Position numbers and translations under genes: made by a program. The notes beneath the pieces were generated by a model. That model was not told where the DNA came from, made no database searches, and saw only the letters and a program-made list of their open reading frames with translations. Shown piece by piece: positions 23,114-34,761 of a stretch of DNA of 64,000 bases; the stretch's first letter is position 1; the number at the start of each line of letters is the position of its first letter. Origin of the DNA: Prostheceraeus crozeri (Eukaryota; Platyhelminthes; Polycladida; Euryleptidae); the NCBI GenBank assembly GCA_907163375.1, contig CAJQUW010000498.1, forward strand, positions 62,001-126,000, read 5' to 3'.

Positions 23114-23195
23114 ATAGCATTCCACGAGTTAGATATCTTAAATGCCCGAGCCCGTAGGGTGAGGCCTATTCAAATCTAACAATCTGGAATGCTAT
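23114..23195. repeat. Hairpin with GC-rich cap
   Basis: The base of the stem is ATAGCATTCCA (23114-23124) with TGGAATGCTAT (23185-23195), continuing with GTTAGAT and ATCTAAC. The cap GCCCGAGCCCGTAGGGTGAGGC read in reverse complement resembles the caps of the hairpins at 16449 and 21760. Confidence 0.7.
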
Positions 23196-23840
23196 GATGA
23201 AGCAATCTTAAGCACGAGGCGTCTTTTCGATTTGTCCGCGAGCATCCAGTCCCGTCGCTTGAAATTGAGAAGAAGACCTGAAGTAACACCTTCACCTCAC
23301 ACAGACTTCAAATATCATCTTCCTAACTGATATCAGGGGAAAAGGTAGAACTCTACATCTTGCAGATCGACTATTCACTGACTGATTTCAATTTTGAGAC
23401 GAAGTATCAGTTGCTTGCACTGTCGTGTCCATGAATGACGAGAAGTGAATTTGATGAAAGACTCTAATCATTTACACTTTGACAAGAGTAAGGACAGATA
23501 ATTGTCAACGGAAGTGCAGTCTTGCACTGATTGCTCGCTTTGATGGAGGTTTGAAGGCTTGCTAGTGAGATCATTTGCGTACAATGTGTTAGGTCATTGA
23601 TTTCCTTTCTATAATTTCTCGATACTAATTTTATAGGCAATCGAGATGAAGACTTGAGAATTCTTATCGCTGTTTGAAGATGCGATTCCTAATGACACGG
23701 TCCAGCGATCTGTCGCGTGTGCTGGTTCCATCCTCTATAACTGTGAAATTCAAAGTCGTGTAGTTGAGGATATCCTAATGGATGAATATTGTCAGCAAGA
23801 AAGGTTGCTACTCGTTGATTCGAGCAACAGGTTGAGAGAC

Positions 23841-24065
23841 AGACCTGTGGTCTTCGTGGCTCAGTGGTTAAGTGCTTGGCCTAGCGATTTTCCGTTCCAG
23901 AGGGCGAGCCCCGAGATTGTAACAGGAAGTCGTTAGGAAGGGCATCCGGACTAAAAGATAGCGACGCTCCAGATAAAAGTCTGACTATGTCAGAACCGTC
24001 CAAGTCCCAGTATAGGGGAGTAGTAACGTTAAAAAAAGTAGTAACCATAAAAAATTTAAAAGAAG
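23841..24065 (+). mobile_element. tRNA-derived SINE, copy 2, with 13-bp target duplication
   Basis: Box A TGGCTCAGTGG at 23857-23867 and a box B-like GGGCGAGCCCC at about 23901-23911 mark a tRNA-derived pol III promoter. The body has AGGAAGGGCATCCGGACTAA, a block seen in SINEs of several animal groups, and then the regions shared with copy 1. The 3' end is A-rich with a GTAGTAAC iteration. Flanking CAGGTTGAGAGAC (23828-23840) and CAGGTCGAGAGAC (24066-24078) are a target-site duplication with one mismatch, which fixes both ends. Confidence 0.9.
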
Positions 24066-24292
24066 CAGGTCGAGAGACGTCGTTGGTTTAAATTCTTCGA
24101 GGTACACACGTTTATTCATTTTCAGCTGGTTTTGGGGTATTTCGCAATTTGCGGCTCCCATCAATAATGACTATACAAGTATCTGAAATCTTCTATTCTT
24201 CCTCATTAGCATAGCGAATGTTAGCATAGACACGACACGAGAGACGCAGAGGAGGAATATCGCTAGTAAGAGAAATCATTACCAGAGTTTGG

Positions 24293-24735
24293 GCCTCGAC
24301 GATCTTAATGCCTTCACCTGACTTCAACCCTAATCTTCACCTTGACTTCATTTTGATCGAGGTCAGAGTGATGCTATTTCAAAAATTGTTTCTGAAATTC
24401 ACAGAAATTATCGGTGAAGAAAATTGCAGAAAGTCTCTTATTTAGATTGTTATCAAAATAGATCTTTGGGTATATTAATTATTTATTTTATTTATTTGTA
24501 ATTTGAAGTAGGAAATTGAAGCAATGGTGTTGTTATAACATCTTTGCTTCAATTTCCAACTTTAAATTTTTAGTCGAAATGGATGCTCTTTTTTCTACCT
24601 TGCTATTTATTTGTATCACCAGCAACACATTTTCACCCATCAAAATTTAAACCAGGACCTCAATGCCTTCACCTGGCCTCGACCATGACCTTAACTTCAA
24701 TGTGAACGAGGTCTATTCCCCTACTTGAAATACGG
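24293..24735. repeat. Diverged direct duplication (GACCTTGACTTCA-type)
   Basis: The segments 24293-24370 and 24655-24735 share AATGCCTTCACCTG, a CCTTGACTTCA/CCTTAACTTCA block, and a (G/C)GAGGTC. They are rich in the same GAGGTCAAGGTCA words as the minisatellite at 61.7 kb. Between them, GGAAATTGAAGCAA (24511-24524) pairs with TTGCTTCAATTTCC (24544-24557) as a hairpin. Confidence 0.5.
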
Positions 24736-25370
24736 CATTTTAATCAACATGAACCGCTATTGATCCTTGAACGCGACAGAGATTTGATAGAGGCCGAAAC
24801 TTTGGTTATTACCTGGACCTGATGTAGCCCACAATCTCTATGTACGTCTCCCATCAATAATGAAAGATCAATAAACTGACAAATGCACATAGTCACAAAT
24901 GGATTTTGATTTTTTCCTCTCATCCTTTCATTGTGATCATTCCTACATTCAGCCTACACGAGCATCAACTTCTGCATTTCAAATATACAGTTTTTTCATG
25001 TTTTTATGCAGTTCACTCATATTAAAGAGCCTTCGAATGTAAGTTCATCAACTTTGGTGGTTTCGTCACACACTGGTGTTGGATACGTATCATTTGAGCC
25101 CTTGCAGATTGGTGTTTCTAGGAAAGTTGTCTACCAACAGTTGCAGTCTATTTACAAGCACTTCCGTAATAACTTTATGCATATAAATCTGACTTTTCCT
25201 TGAAGCTAGTTAGATTAGAATGGACAGCTGCAGCTGTTTGTTGATGGTAATTGCACTTACTCTTTTAGGGACTTATCTATGCCAATCTTGCTGGATTACA
25301 AAGAGAATCAAATGTCTGAAACTTGCAATAGTTGCAGATTCTTACCTTGGGGCGAAATATTGAAGGGGTC

Positions 25371-25506
25371 TTTTGAAATTAATCAAAGAATATTGTTTTT
25401 TAGTCTTTCAGTCTTTCAACTCACAAAAATTGATTGATACAATTACTTAATCAATTTTTGTGGGTAGAAAGACTGAAAAACAATATTATTTCATTGATTT
25501 CAAGAA
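25371..25506. repeat. Long AT-rich hairpin
   Basis: The inner arms read AATATTGTTTTTTAGTCTTTC on the left and the complement on the right up to 25487. They continue to CACAAAAATTGATT around an 18-base loop and extend outward through TTGAAAT...ATTTCAA. Similar in form to fold-back MITEs. Confidence 0.8.
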
Positions 25507-25620
25507 ATGATATCAAAATCTTCCTTGTCAAGATATATTGAAATTGCTAAAAATTAAAGGGGTTATTTTATCAGAAGTTAATAGTTATCAAAAGTCGGTA
25601 GTTAAAGAGACAGCAATAAC

Positions 25621-27023
25621 TAGGGCCCTGCGAGTACTCGAAAATGTCGACTCGACATTTTGTTATATCGTTCGAGTCCTCGAACGACGATGAGTATTTG
25701 AATCGAGTTGGCGAACATGTGTAAAAATATCTCGTGTTTGCATAACTTTCTTATTTCGATTACATCGAATTTCTTTGATGACTTACTACTTTAGCGTTTT
25801 TATTCAGCATCATGTTTTGGTCACAGCATGGTCACAGCAATATTGTTGAAGCTGCAAAGAAATTTTCCCTAAATTCAGTCACATTTAACGACGGCCAATC
25901 ACATCAGCCAAAGGGAGAAGACTAATTATTTCCATCTCAAAAACTTATCTTTGCAAAGCGCAATTCGGACCTGCTATTTTAGCTAATCAGACAGTTATTT
26001 TTGCTATTTTTAGTTTATTATTTCACGCACGCAAATACTCACTCCGGCAGCTGTTCAGAAATAGTAATTTATTTTGTATTTTAGCAAAAATACGCATGTA
26101 CACTGTTATCATATTTTGTTAAAAAACGAAAAATGTTTTGCAAGTATGCAGATTTTTTTAAAACGTTATTTTCTATTTTGATTCAATACACTACTCACAA
26201 AAAATGACACTCGTCAACTTAGACAAACAGGTTTCTCATAAAGGCAAGTGCAGGATGATATAATGGTCAGCAGATTAACTCGGACAAAATCACATTAATT
26301 AGCTGCAATTGATACATTGTCTGATGACGTGCTGTACTCTAAAGTGATAAAATAACTGAACAAGCTGTTTGATTGCAATAGACTGAATATATTACTATTA
26401 GATAAATACACAAAAATGGATAAATGCACATTGCAACAGTGTACAACTTGAATAAAAACTGCAAACTCCGTTAATTTCTATAAATATCAAAATAATGGGA
26501 CCTGCTCTCACATTTAACAGCGACTAGTAGACATAGCACTTCATGACTGCGAAAAAGACAGGTTTAAGTTAACTCGTTAAAGATGAAATTGATATTTTGT
26601 CAATTTCCTAATATTAACTGAGCGATGTTCTCTCTCACCCTGCACGGTAATCAGAATAGTGGCACGTTTGCTTAACAATTATTGTATAATATACCTACAA
26701 GGTAAAATAAATGCAATGCTTAAACAAAGGGTTTTAAAAATTAGCGCAAAAATAATTCAAATAAATGATTTCAAGCATAGAATTTTTTTTAAATTTGCCT
26801 AATGTATGTTTAATGTCTGCAATAACATACAATGTACTTAACAAAGGATATCCCACTCACTCGATCAACGATTTGCGTCGCCATACACCTTATTTTCCTA
26901 TTCTCTTCATTGCTTTATTGACCTAAGTAGGCCTAGACACATATCTACCTTTTAATATCGATGAAAATTTTGCCCGACTCGACTCGACTCAAGGTTGACA
27001 AAAACCCGCCTCACAGGGCCCTA
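25621..27023. mobile_element. Non-autonomous hAT-type element, 1403 bp
   Basis: The ends are inverted repeats TAGGGCCCTGCGAG (left) and, in reverse complement, TAGGGCCCTGTGAG (right). They are flanked on both sides by the perfect 8-bp direct repeat GCAATAAC (25613-25620 and 27024-27031). An 8-bp duplication with T/CAGGG ends is the signature of hAT transposons. The subterminal regions carry short iterations of GACTCGACTCGACTC and CGAGT words, likely transposase-binding sites. The interior is AT-rich with no transposase-like frame, so it was mobilised in trans or has lost its gene. Confidence 0.88.
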
Positions 27024-27064
27024 GCAATAACTGTGAATCTTGATGAAGCACGGAACCCTAACAA

Positions 27065-27193
27065 TTGACAACCACTGAATCCGCCATTGCGTAGTTGCTG
27101 TTGTCATGACGACGCATGTCCACGATCTAGCATTGCTTTCAATGTGCATGTCCGTTTTAGTCCTTATATATCATAGTGTGTCGGATTTCTATG
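27065..27193 (-). repeat. Dispersed repeat, copy 2 (inverted copy of 3632-3763)
   Basis: Reverse complement shares CATAGAAATCCGA, ACATTGAAAGCAATG, CATGCGTCGTCATGACAAC and TTCAGTGGTTG with 3632-3763, in the same order. Confidence 0.65.
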
Positions 27194-29190
27194 TCTTTAT
27201 AATTCGGAAAGAAAAAAAAATATTGACGTACTACAGAATTTGCCAACAGGATTGGTGAATAATTCACAGAGGAGTTGTAGGAAACTTCTCAATAAAAAGG
27301 AAGATCTGAAAATTCTTGCAAAGTCTTTAATCTTATCGTAAAAGAATTTACTCCGTAATCATGCCTGCTGGCAGTTGGCGAAATGCATCGTTGCTGATCA
27401 GAAGCATGAATTTGCCTTACATCGGGTTGCCCACTTGCCCTCAGTCCTCCCATGAGTAATTTATCATGGCGAATCAGTGATTTTTCAAACAAATCTATAT
27501 CGCAAGATATAGAGGGAGGCACCCGCGAGATTTTTCTCGAAAATCCGGAATTCGTGAATTTTTGAATGAATTATATTGAATCTTGAGATTTGTTCAAAAC
27601 TGTAAAAAGAGAGGAGGTAGAGGTTTCTTCCGTCGTTAGTCATAAATCCTTATAGCATGGTGTCAAGCTGTCATATTCCCTTCTAGATTATGGTAAAACG
27701 GTATTCACCATTCTCTAGTCACCACTCAGCTATAAAGATGTCGATTACTATCCCTTCAGCAGAGTTGTTTGAAAAATGACATTTAGAATGAGTATATATG
27801 AAATGCTGACTGTATGTAAATGAAATACTTCAATACAATTGTCATTCATTACAGAAAACACCTAATTAGCATATTAATTGACTTTACATGAATGAATTTT
27901 CTCTTTTCCACCTTGCTTCTCTCTGTCTGGATATACATGTACTGTATTGTAAGTGATGGATGTATATGCCTATGTGTATGTTATTTCTTGACTTTTTAAA
28001 GGTGTGTGACGGATAATCCTGACAACTTTTGTATAGAAGTCGTGAACCTTAGACCGAGAATTTTGTGGCAAAGATGGAGGGATTTCCAACATGAACCTTC
28101 ATTCTAGAAGTCAAACTCCGTAATAACTTATTAAATATCAGTTCGATATATGCTGCCTTGGTCATTGTCTGGCCTTCTACTTGACATCCTCACTGTTCAT
28201 GTTTCAGTCAATTTGGGAGTGAGTTAATTTCCTTGCTTGAAGATTGTCCTGAAATGCTACAATTCAAATATTTTCTTAGCTGTAGGTGAATGAATGGTGA
28301 TGTACATGTGTTGTAATTTTCAGTTCCTTCAAATGCTCAAATTGAATGCATTTTATGCAAATTGATTACCTGATTTTATCCTCAATTTCTAAATGGCTTC
28401 TTTTCTAAAACGAAACAAAATGAAATGCATAAAGATAGTGATTTCTCAGAAAACAGTTACTGCTTCCACTAAATAGAAAATGTATCATACTCCCACTGTC
28501 TCTTTCTCTGCCTGTAGTGCGCTATTTTAAACACTTCGTTGAGTGACAACTCTGATCACCGTCTAATTGGCATAACCTTCCATTAAGTTATATTGCCTCA
28601 AAATTGATTCTTGATAGCGACTATTTTCACGTCGTTATTTGAGTGTCGAAATTAATTACATTAACCAATTCCAGATGTGTTAATATGGTTTGCGACTCGC
28701 AAATAGGTCCTTTACACTGAAACTACTGAAACAAATCAGGTTTGTTTTTTTGTCACTCTTTTGATGTCTACGGACGGATTGTGAACGCGTTGAACCCATC
28801 TCTGATGCTTCATATTTAGGAATGCTTTCAACATGATTAATGGAAAATTCATAATAATAAGTGTTTATTGGATGAAAATGAGAATCAAAAGTTGCAAGAA
28901 AATAAGGTGACAAAGTAGACGAGATACATAATTGGACAAGTATCGTTGTGATGAGGCATGCAAAAGTTACTAAAAGTTTTCCTCTCTTAAATCATCGTTG
29001 ATGAGTCTGGTTGCAAAAGGAAAATAAGTTCTCTTTCGCTTCAAAGTTCTGCAGTATTGAACACAAAACTGAGATCGATATTGCGTCGGAATTGAATTTG
29101 ATGGAACAGTTTCTTGCAATGATGTCGTCGTCGTCGTCGGCTTTCTATTTCAGCAACAATAACATTTCTTTATGTTGAAACCCATGTAGT
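27194..29190. other. Intron sequence, no supported feature
   Basis: AT-rich with only short unrecognised frames. A GTC/CGT triplet run lies near 29126-29140. Confidence 0.5.
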
Positions 29191-29204
29191 GCAAGTTAAA
29201 AATC

Positions 29205-29425
29205 ATTTTTTGGGCTCTATTATCAATTTTTTTGAAGCCTTTTAGCTTGACGATTGCTTAGACCAACCATGACCGGACTCACATACTCCATGATTGAGCT
29301 TATAAGAGACGTGTAAATCTGATGAAGTTCCTTTTCCGAAGTGAGTCGCGTCATTTTCCTTATCACATGGAAACGCTGATTAGCTTTAGAGCAGATTGAA
29401 TCGATATGACGGCCCCAACTTTAGT
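29205..29425 (-). pseudogene. LINE reverse-transcriptase fragment
   Basis: On the minus strand the frame reads WGRHIDSICSKANQR, then ELHQIYTSLISSIMEY, then SPVMVGLSNRQAKRLQ, followed by a stop. After a one-base shift the sequence has NRAQKMI. This is the thumb or post-RT region of a CR1/jockey-type LINE, and it resembles the matching part of the LINE at 48.3-51.6 kb (HLASVYKGLILSVIEYCSP, then RLQRRAHRI). Only about 70 residues remain. Confidence 0.7.
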
Positions 29426-29511
29426 CTTTATCGACGAATCAAACTGAGGCCAAGGAGGGGACCCCGAAAAGGTTACATGTATATCAGACGGTGTAAAAAG
29501 CATCGTATACT

Positions 29512-30075
29512 TGTCCCCACCTGGAGTTCGCAACGTATGTGTGTGGAATCCCCTTGCTGCACAAGAGATAGCCTTAATCGAAAGGGTCCAACGGCCTTTT
29601 ACTCGGTGTTTGATGCACTCATCGGAGCAACCATACGTAGACCGCCTTCGGATACTGGGCATTCCAACGCTACAACTTCGCCGCCGTGCTTTTGACTTAA
29701 TAGCTGTGTTCAGAATTTTTCATTCACTTACCCCATGTGATTAATCGAAGTTCTTCAATCCTGTGACTCCAAGGACTCGTGGCCATGACTTCAAAATCCC
29801 CCGTGAATATTTTTTCCCAGCATGTCATTGACGACTGGAATTCCCTGCCTCCTGACATTGTGAGCTTTACATCGCTACCGACCTTCAAGAAGAACTTGTA
29901 TTAATTTTCTATTTTGAAAAACGAACTGTGTTTCTTTCCCAGTAGGCCTACCTGTATATATGATCATCAATGAATTTGTCGACTTTACTTTGTATACCTG
30001 CATGTTGTAAACTTGCTTTGCCTTGGTGTTTTATGCACTTATGTGTGCAATAAAATGATAATAATAATTATAATC
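29512..30075 (+). pseudogene. LINE 3'-end fragment
   Basis: The + frame 29512-29744 encodes the C-terminal end of a LINE reverse-transcriptase protein. It has WNPLAAQEIALIERVQRPFTR, a RLRILGIPTLQLRR motif and DLIAVFRIFH. After a stop and shifts, RTRGHDFKI and VIDDWNSLPPDIV follow, and both are standard for this region. The 3' tail is AATAAAATGATAATAATAATT near 30050, a short-repeat tail. It abuts the opposite-strand LINE fragment, and both are dead. Confidence 0.75.
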
Positions 30076-30649
30076 TTTGACTTGTCAATATTGAGCACCA
30101 CTCGCCAATAAAACCAGATTCTTCCTCTATTTTATTCTTATTATTCCTTCTTATTTGAGAAATGTCCTCTTCAATTGGTGTATTATTGAGACATTACACT
30201 TTCGCGGAGGTCTTTTGTATTGTTCGCTTTGCGTTCGGAAGACCTGGATTCAAACTTTGATCGGATCAAACCTAAAACTCCCAAAATACGTCCACTCTGC
30301 ATTCTTTCATGACATTTCAAAAGCATTTGAGAGTGGGATAAATAAAATTTGGTCACGCGGAGGAAAGGCTCTTGCCTAATACACATAGTGCTAAAACAAG
30401 GTTTATTTATTTATTTATTTTTTGTGATAAAGGCAGCTCAGCAGTCGGGGATCGAAGCATGACGTCTTTAACCGTGAATACTGTCGAACGCAGATGTATA
30501 GAGACTATAAACAGATGAAGTGAAAAAAGCATTATTGGGGAATATAATATGTACCGCAATGGTCCATCATGGAAGACGATCATGCAGTTTTCGTATGTGA
30601 CTGCACTGTTGCTTCAAGGCTTTTGCCCTCAACCAGATATTTTTGGCTA

Positions 30650-31210
30650 AAAACGAACACGACACAAAACATGACTGCACTACCTTACCACGACACGACA
30701 CGAAAACGAAGCCGCTGCGACTAACATGAAAGTAATACGAATCCACCTCAAATGTATTTCTCATCACAAAACAGTAGTTGACTGGAGGTGATTAGGCCAT
30801 CAATATGGAGGTGTTCATCAATATGCGCTGGATTCGAAGCAGGACTACATCGCTTATTGTTCATGACAAACCCCGCTGTTGAGATTGTAGTGGAATTGGC
30901 CTGCACCGGACGTGCTCTGCTCTGCTGGGCAGTGCGCTCGGTCCATCACCAGACCAGGGTCCGTTCAGGGAGCGGTTAATGCATGCGGTTCGGCCATTGC
31001 TACTTATTCATCCTATATCGCCGTGAATTATCATGCATTCTAGATAGATTGTCTAGCTAGGACAGTTCAAGTCATTAAATCATCTCGATTTAAATTTTAC
31101 AATAAGTCCCTGTCAACACGAAAACAAACACGACTTAAATCATCAAAACGCGAGCACGAATGACAAGGCTCAACACGACACGAAGCCGGTCGTGTTTAGT
31201 GTCACGAACG
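30650..31210. repeat. CACGA-iteron repeats, possible non-autonomous element
   Basis: Two patches (about 30650-30710 and 31115-31200) carry iterated ACACGAC/CACGA words (CCACGACACGACACGAAAAC, then CAACACGACACGAAGCC). No clear inverted termini were found. The spacing suggests the two ends of a roughly 0.56-kb element or two separate degraded copies. Confidence 0.35.
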
Positions 31211-31362
31211 CAGACCTCCAATTCCGAGCATAAACGATGTTAATTAGTTAATCTTATATTTTTGCTGTCCTTCAATGAAATCATTTAATGAAGTTTCACC
31301 TATAACAACCTGCCTAATGATAACATTCTCGTGTATGTGATGTATTTAATTTGTCTTTGCAG

Positions 31363-31560
31363 GGCATCTTTGTCACTAAGGTCACATGTCCTGGGCCTGC
31401 TGAACACTGTCTACGACCAGGAGACAAAATATTGACTGTAAACGGCATTGATTTCACTGTCATTGATCACAATCAAGCGGTCGGCGTCCTCAAGACGTCG
31501 GACGTAAATGTAGAAATGTTGATTGAAAGAATGGTGGAACCATGCCAGACCGATATCTGA
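31363..31560 (+). CDS. ERBIN/LRRC7: LAP-family scaffold protein, last exon: rest of PDZ domain and stop
   Basis: The acceptor TTTGCAG before 31363 joins in phase 0 to the exon ending at 19684. The 65 residues finish the PDZ domain. GIFVTKV is strand B/C, RPGDKILTVNG is the loop before strand D, and DHNQAVGVLKTS is helix B. The helix begins with His, the residue that selects class I ligands (S/T-x-hydrophobic C-termini). GNPFR, GIFVT, PGDKI, HxQAVxLLKT-type and the terminal VEMLI match the Erbin/densin-180 PDZ rather than Scribble PDZs. Only ten residues follow the domain (to CQTDI), so the PDZ is C-terminal as in ERBIN and LRRC7. The family anchors partners such as p120-type catenins at junctions and synapses; a partner here is not known. 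Confidence 0.95.
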   Translation, partial: GIFVTKVTCPGPAEHCLRPGDKILTVNGIDFTVIDHNQAVGVLKTSDVNVEMLIERMVEPCQTDI

Positions 31561-32220
31561 TGTTTATCGCTCATTTATTCTCCAATTACCGTCCATAGGA
31601 GATTCAACACCCGATTTTGGATGCGATCTCCTAGCACGTGTGAATTTATATCGTCTTTGTATAGAGATTTATTCTTTTGTGTTCACGAAGTAAACAATTA
31701 TTGAGAAGTAATTGTAGTTCTTTATTACTAGATCGCTATCGGATCCATTTAAAAGGGTAATTGATTCTGTCTTATTGAACACATCTAGAAATGACTGTGA
31801 TGTAATCGCAATAGAAAATAAGATGCAGGTCAACGCCAGAAAATTGGTTTGTCACTTTAAAATTGTCAGCGTTTTTTGCATCTACATAATGCTCCCGTGC
31901 CAACTTTGCTGCTGAGATTTGGTATCTGCCTATCAGAACTATCTGCTCTCAATTGGCCCATTCAAAGCATCAGCCTTTCTCGAATATGAAGCCGATAGGA
32001 TGTTTTAGACGTAACAGTGATTAAAGTGAAAAGATTGTGAGAAAAATAGAAACATAAGGCAAAAACTGCCTACAATTTAATAAACAATCAAGAATTCCAT
32101 ACAAACCTCATTCCAAATGGTGCTTCAAGCTGTGATTTCTTAATCTACTTTTAAAAGGGTTTGTAATTTCATCTCTTTTGACTTTCATGTTATAATCCAA
32201 TAAATACACCGGTAGGCCCT
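31561..32220 (+). other. LAP gene 3' UTR with candidate poly(A) signals
   Basis: Follows the TGA at 31558-31560. AATAAA occurs at 32079-32084 and again at 32199-32204. Either could direct polyadenylation, and the true end cannot be told from sequence alone. Confidence 0.5.
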
Positions 32221-34740
32221 AGTTGTTAGCTTATTTGGCAATTCCATTTGTTCGTATACGTTACATTTTGCAACACATTTCTGTGTATATTTTGATAGAA
32301 GAAAGATATTTATCAGCAGCTTTTACCATGTACCTGAAAAAACAATTTAGGTAATACATACAGTCTTGATTCACTCACATATATTTATCATGGAGGGAAA
32401 ATGTTCAGTCACCGTTCGTGCGTTTCACTCAGAAGACGCGAAAAACACTCAAAAAATTTTCTGCTCTCCTGCAATTGCTAGGAAGCTAATATTGCCCCGA
32501 ATTGTAATTGATAATGCTTCACTACTGAGTGCATAGTTATTATGATCAGGCACCTAACACGATGCATTTAAGACGTTCGTTGTACGGTACAAAGTGAAGG
32601 TAATTGATTAGGCCTACCATCCATAAATTAATTAAATGCATCACAGCTTTGGTCGCATTCCAAAACATATATGTGAAAACAAATGCATTATTCTAGTATA
32701 TTTAACATGTTAAACTTATAAATAGGCTAGTATGCATCAGCAGTAACTTAATGAACTCTAATTAAGTAGGCCTATTTCTCATCATTACGAACATCATAGT
32801 TCTCATACATGGGCAGTACCCCAGAAGCATTCCATGGATTCTCTGAAAATCTCTGAACATACTGCAGCCGAAATTCACAAGAGTTTCGAAAATCCATCTT
32901 CGAACTAAATCAATTTTGAGGAAACTTGCCCACAAGCATCCTCCGCTTGTGCCTGAGTTTTGAGTTTGCAGGACTGTCACATAACAGCGTCTGTTAGTCC
33001 ATGCTACAAGGACATGCTTGTATCATCATGACAGTCAAGTTATCTTACCTCTTCCTTGTCAACTTATGAATAGATGTTTTATACATATTTATATATAGCC
33101 TATATATATATATATAAGTTCAAAATTTAGGGTGGAAATGTTCCATGTAATTCAACAAGGCAGACAGTAGCTTTTGCTTTTTCCGTGACGTTGGCATTGT
33201 TGTACCCGATGTTTAGCTTCCATTTGACAGCATTTGGATTTGCACTGACTTCATAGAATCGATTTTTTCGTTTAACTTCTTTACTGTTGGTTAAGCATGC
33301 TTAGACATGGTCCATTAACTTAGGCTATGGCCTACTATTCAAGCTTCTACAGTATAATTCCTTTTTATGTGACCTTCTTTCATGACATGATTGTTTCGCT
33401 TCATTCGGAGTCATTTCCCACACTCGGATAAACTCAATCATTCATAAATACCATTCAATTCGATGGGCATGGTGAAAGCGCGGCCATTGAGTCGGTGCGT
33501 GTTGCTACATATTAAGGAGATCTAGATATCAATATGCGGGTGAACCAAACCTACATGCTCTGTTCATGGCACATAAAATGCATTAAATCCATTATCATAC
33601 TAAATATCGATCGATTGGGTATAAGCATAACTAAGACTTGACGCTAATCTGCAGACTGCCTAATTTACATGCACATGTGTCTCGCATGAATTCATGTCAT
33701 AATGTATTTACAATTTACTCATCAAAAACTTTACGCACGTGGGCAACATTTCCTGGTAAACTTGTTTCAAAAAATCATAACAACTAAGCTTGTGTTATAC
33801 TACACGGGCCGTGCAATATACTCTATAAAAATGTTATACATTTCAACATCAACAGTTTTCAATAACAAACAGCATCGTACGCGTAGGATCTACTTCATGA
33901 GCTGTGAAAGGAAGCAAAACAATTTCCGGTTGTACACAGACCTGGGTTGTCAGGGCACTTATATAGCACTCGTATTTCGACATCTTACGAGTTTTTCTTT
34001 GTTTCATGCAGACTTCGTGTCCGTTAATGTGCCGCTGTTATCATCATCGCTGTATGATGACGATCGTCAGTACTAAAATTCTTGCATTCACTTTCGTCGG
34101 AGTTGATTAATTGGGCTCACGTTGAATAGGCTATTGATTTCGCAGCGCGTCGACTCATCTTGAAATAAATTTTATCTTTTTATTACTATATGTGCTTATG
34201 AAGTAGAGGCATACTTAAAAATTTGAATGGAATTATAGTATTGATTTTGATTGCTATTCCTTGCTGATTGTGCATGAAATTCATAGTCTTCGCCTATAAG
34301 ACTATAAATCATTCAAAAACTGTAAACTATCTCTACTTAATAGACTTTTGGAAGCAGCTTCATTGAGCTGAATAAAGAAATCGGACAATTTTCATACATT
34401 ACCACAGATAGCTAATCTGCTGATCGGTTTTCAGGATTCCAAATTTCACTCGATTTTGCAGTCTGCTCACATCTTCCAAATTTTGGTCTTCGCTGAATGC
34501 ATAATATGCCATCAATATCTAACAACATAGTCAGACACACAGTGTTGTCTGAACATTTTACAGCAGTATTACATGATACTGGAAGTAACAATTTCTAGGT
34601 GAAGTTTTTTCTAAAAGTTACGATAACAAATAATATGAAGCATAGTACTTCAATTATGTGTGCTGAAAAGAAACACGTTTTTATTAATTGAGGTACGCCT
34701 TTATGTCATCGTAGAGTCTTCAAATGTATTACTTACATTT
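32221..34740. other. Intergenic, no supported feature
   Basis: AT-rich, with a short TA repeat near 33100. The 124-codon frame at 33702-34076 has no domain I recognise. Confidence 0.5.
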
Positions 34741-34761
34741 GGTATATTAGCATTCATGGCA

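Noticed and set aside
29126-29140. Triplet repeat (GTC)n as part of a gene
   Set aside because: Only a few units and no coding frame around it.
33702-34076. 124-codon open frame downstream of the LAP gene
   Set aside because: No domain, repeat or splice support.
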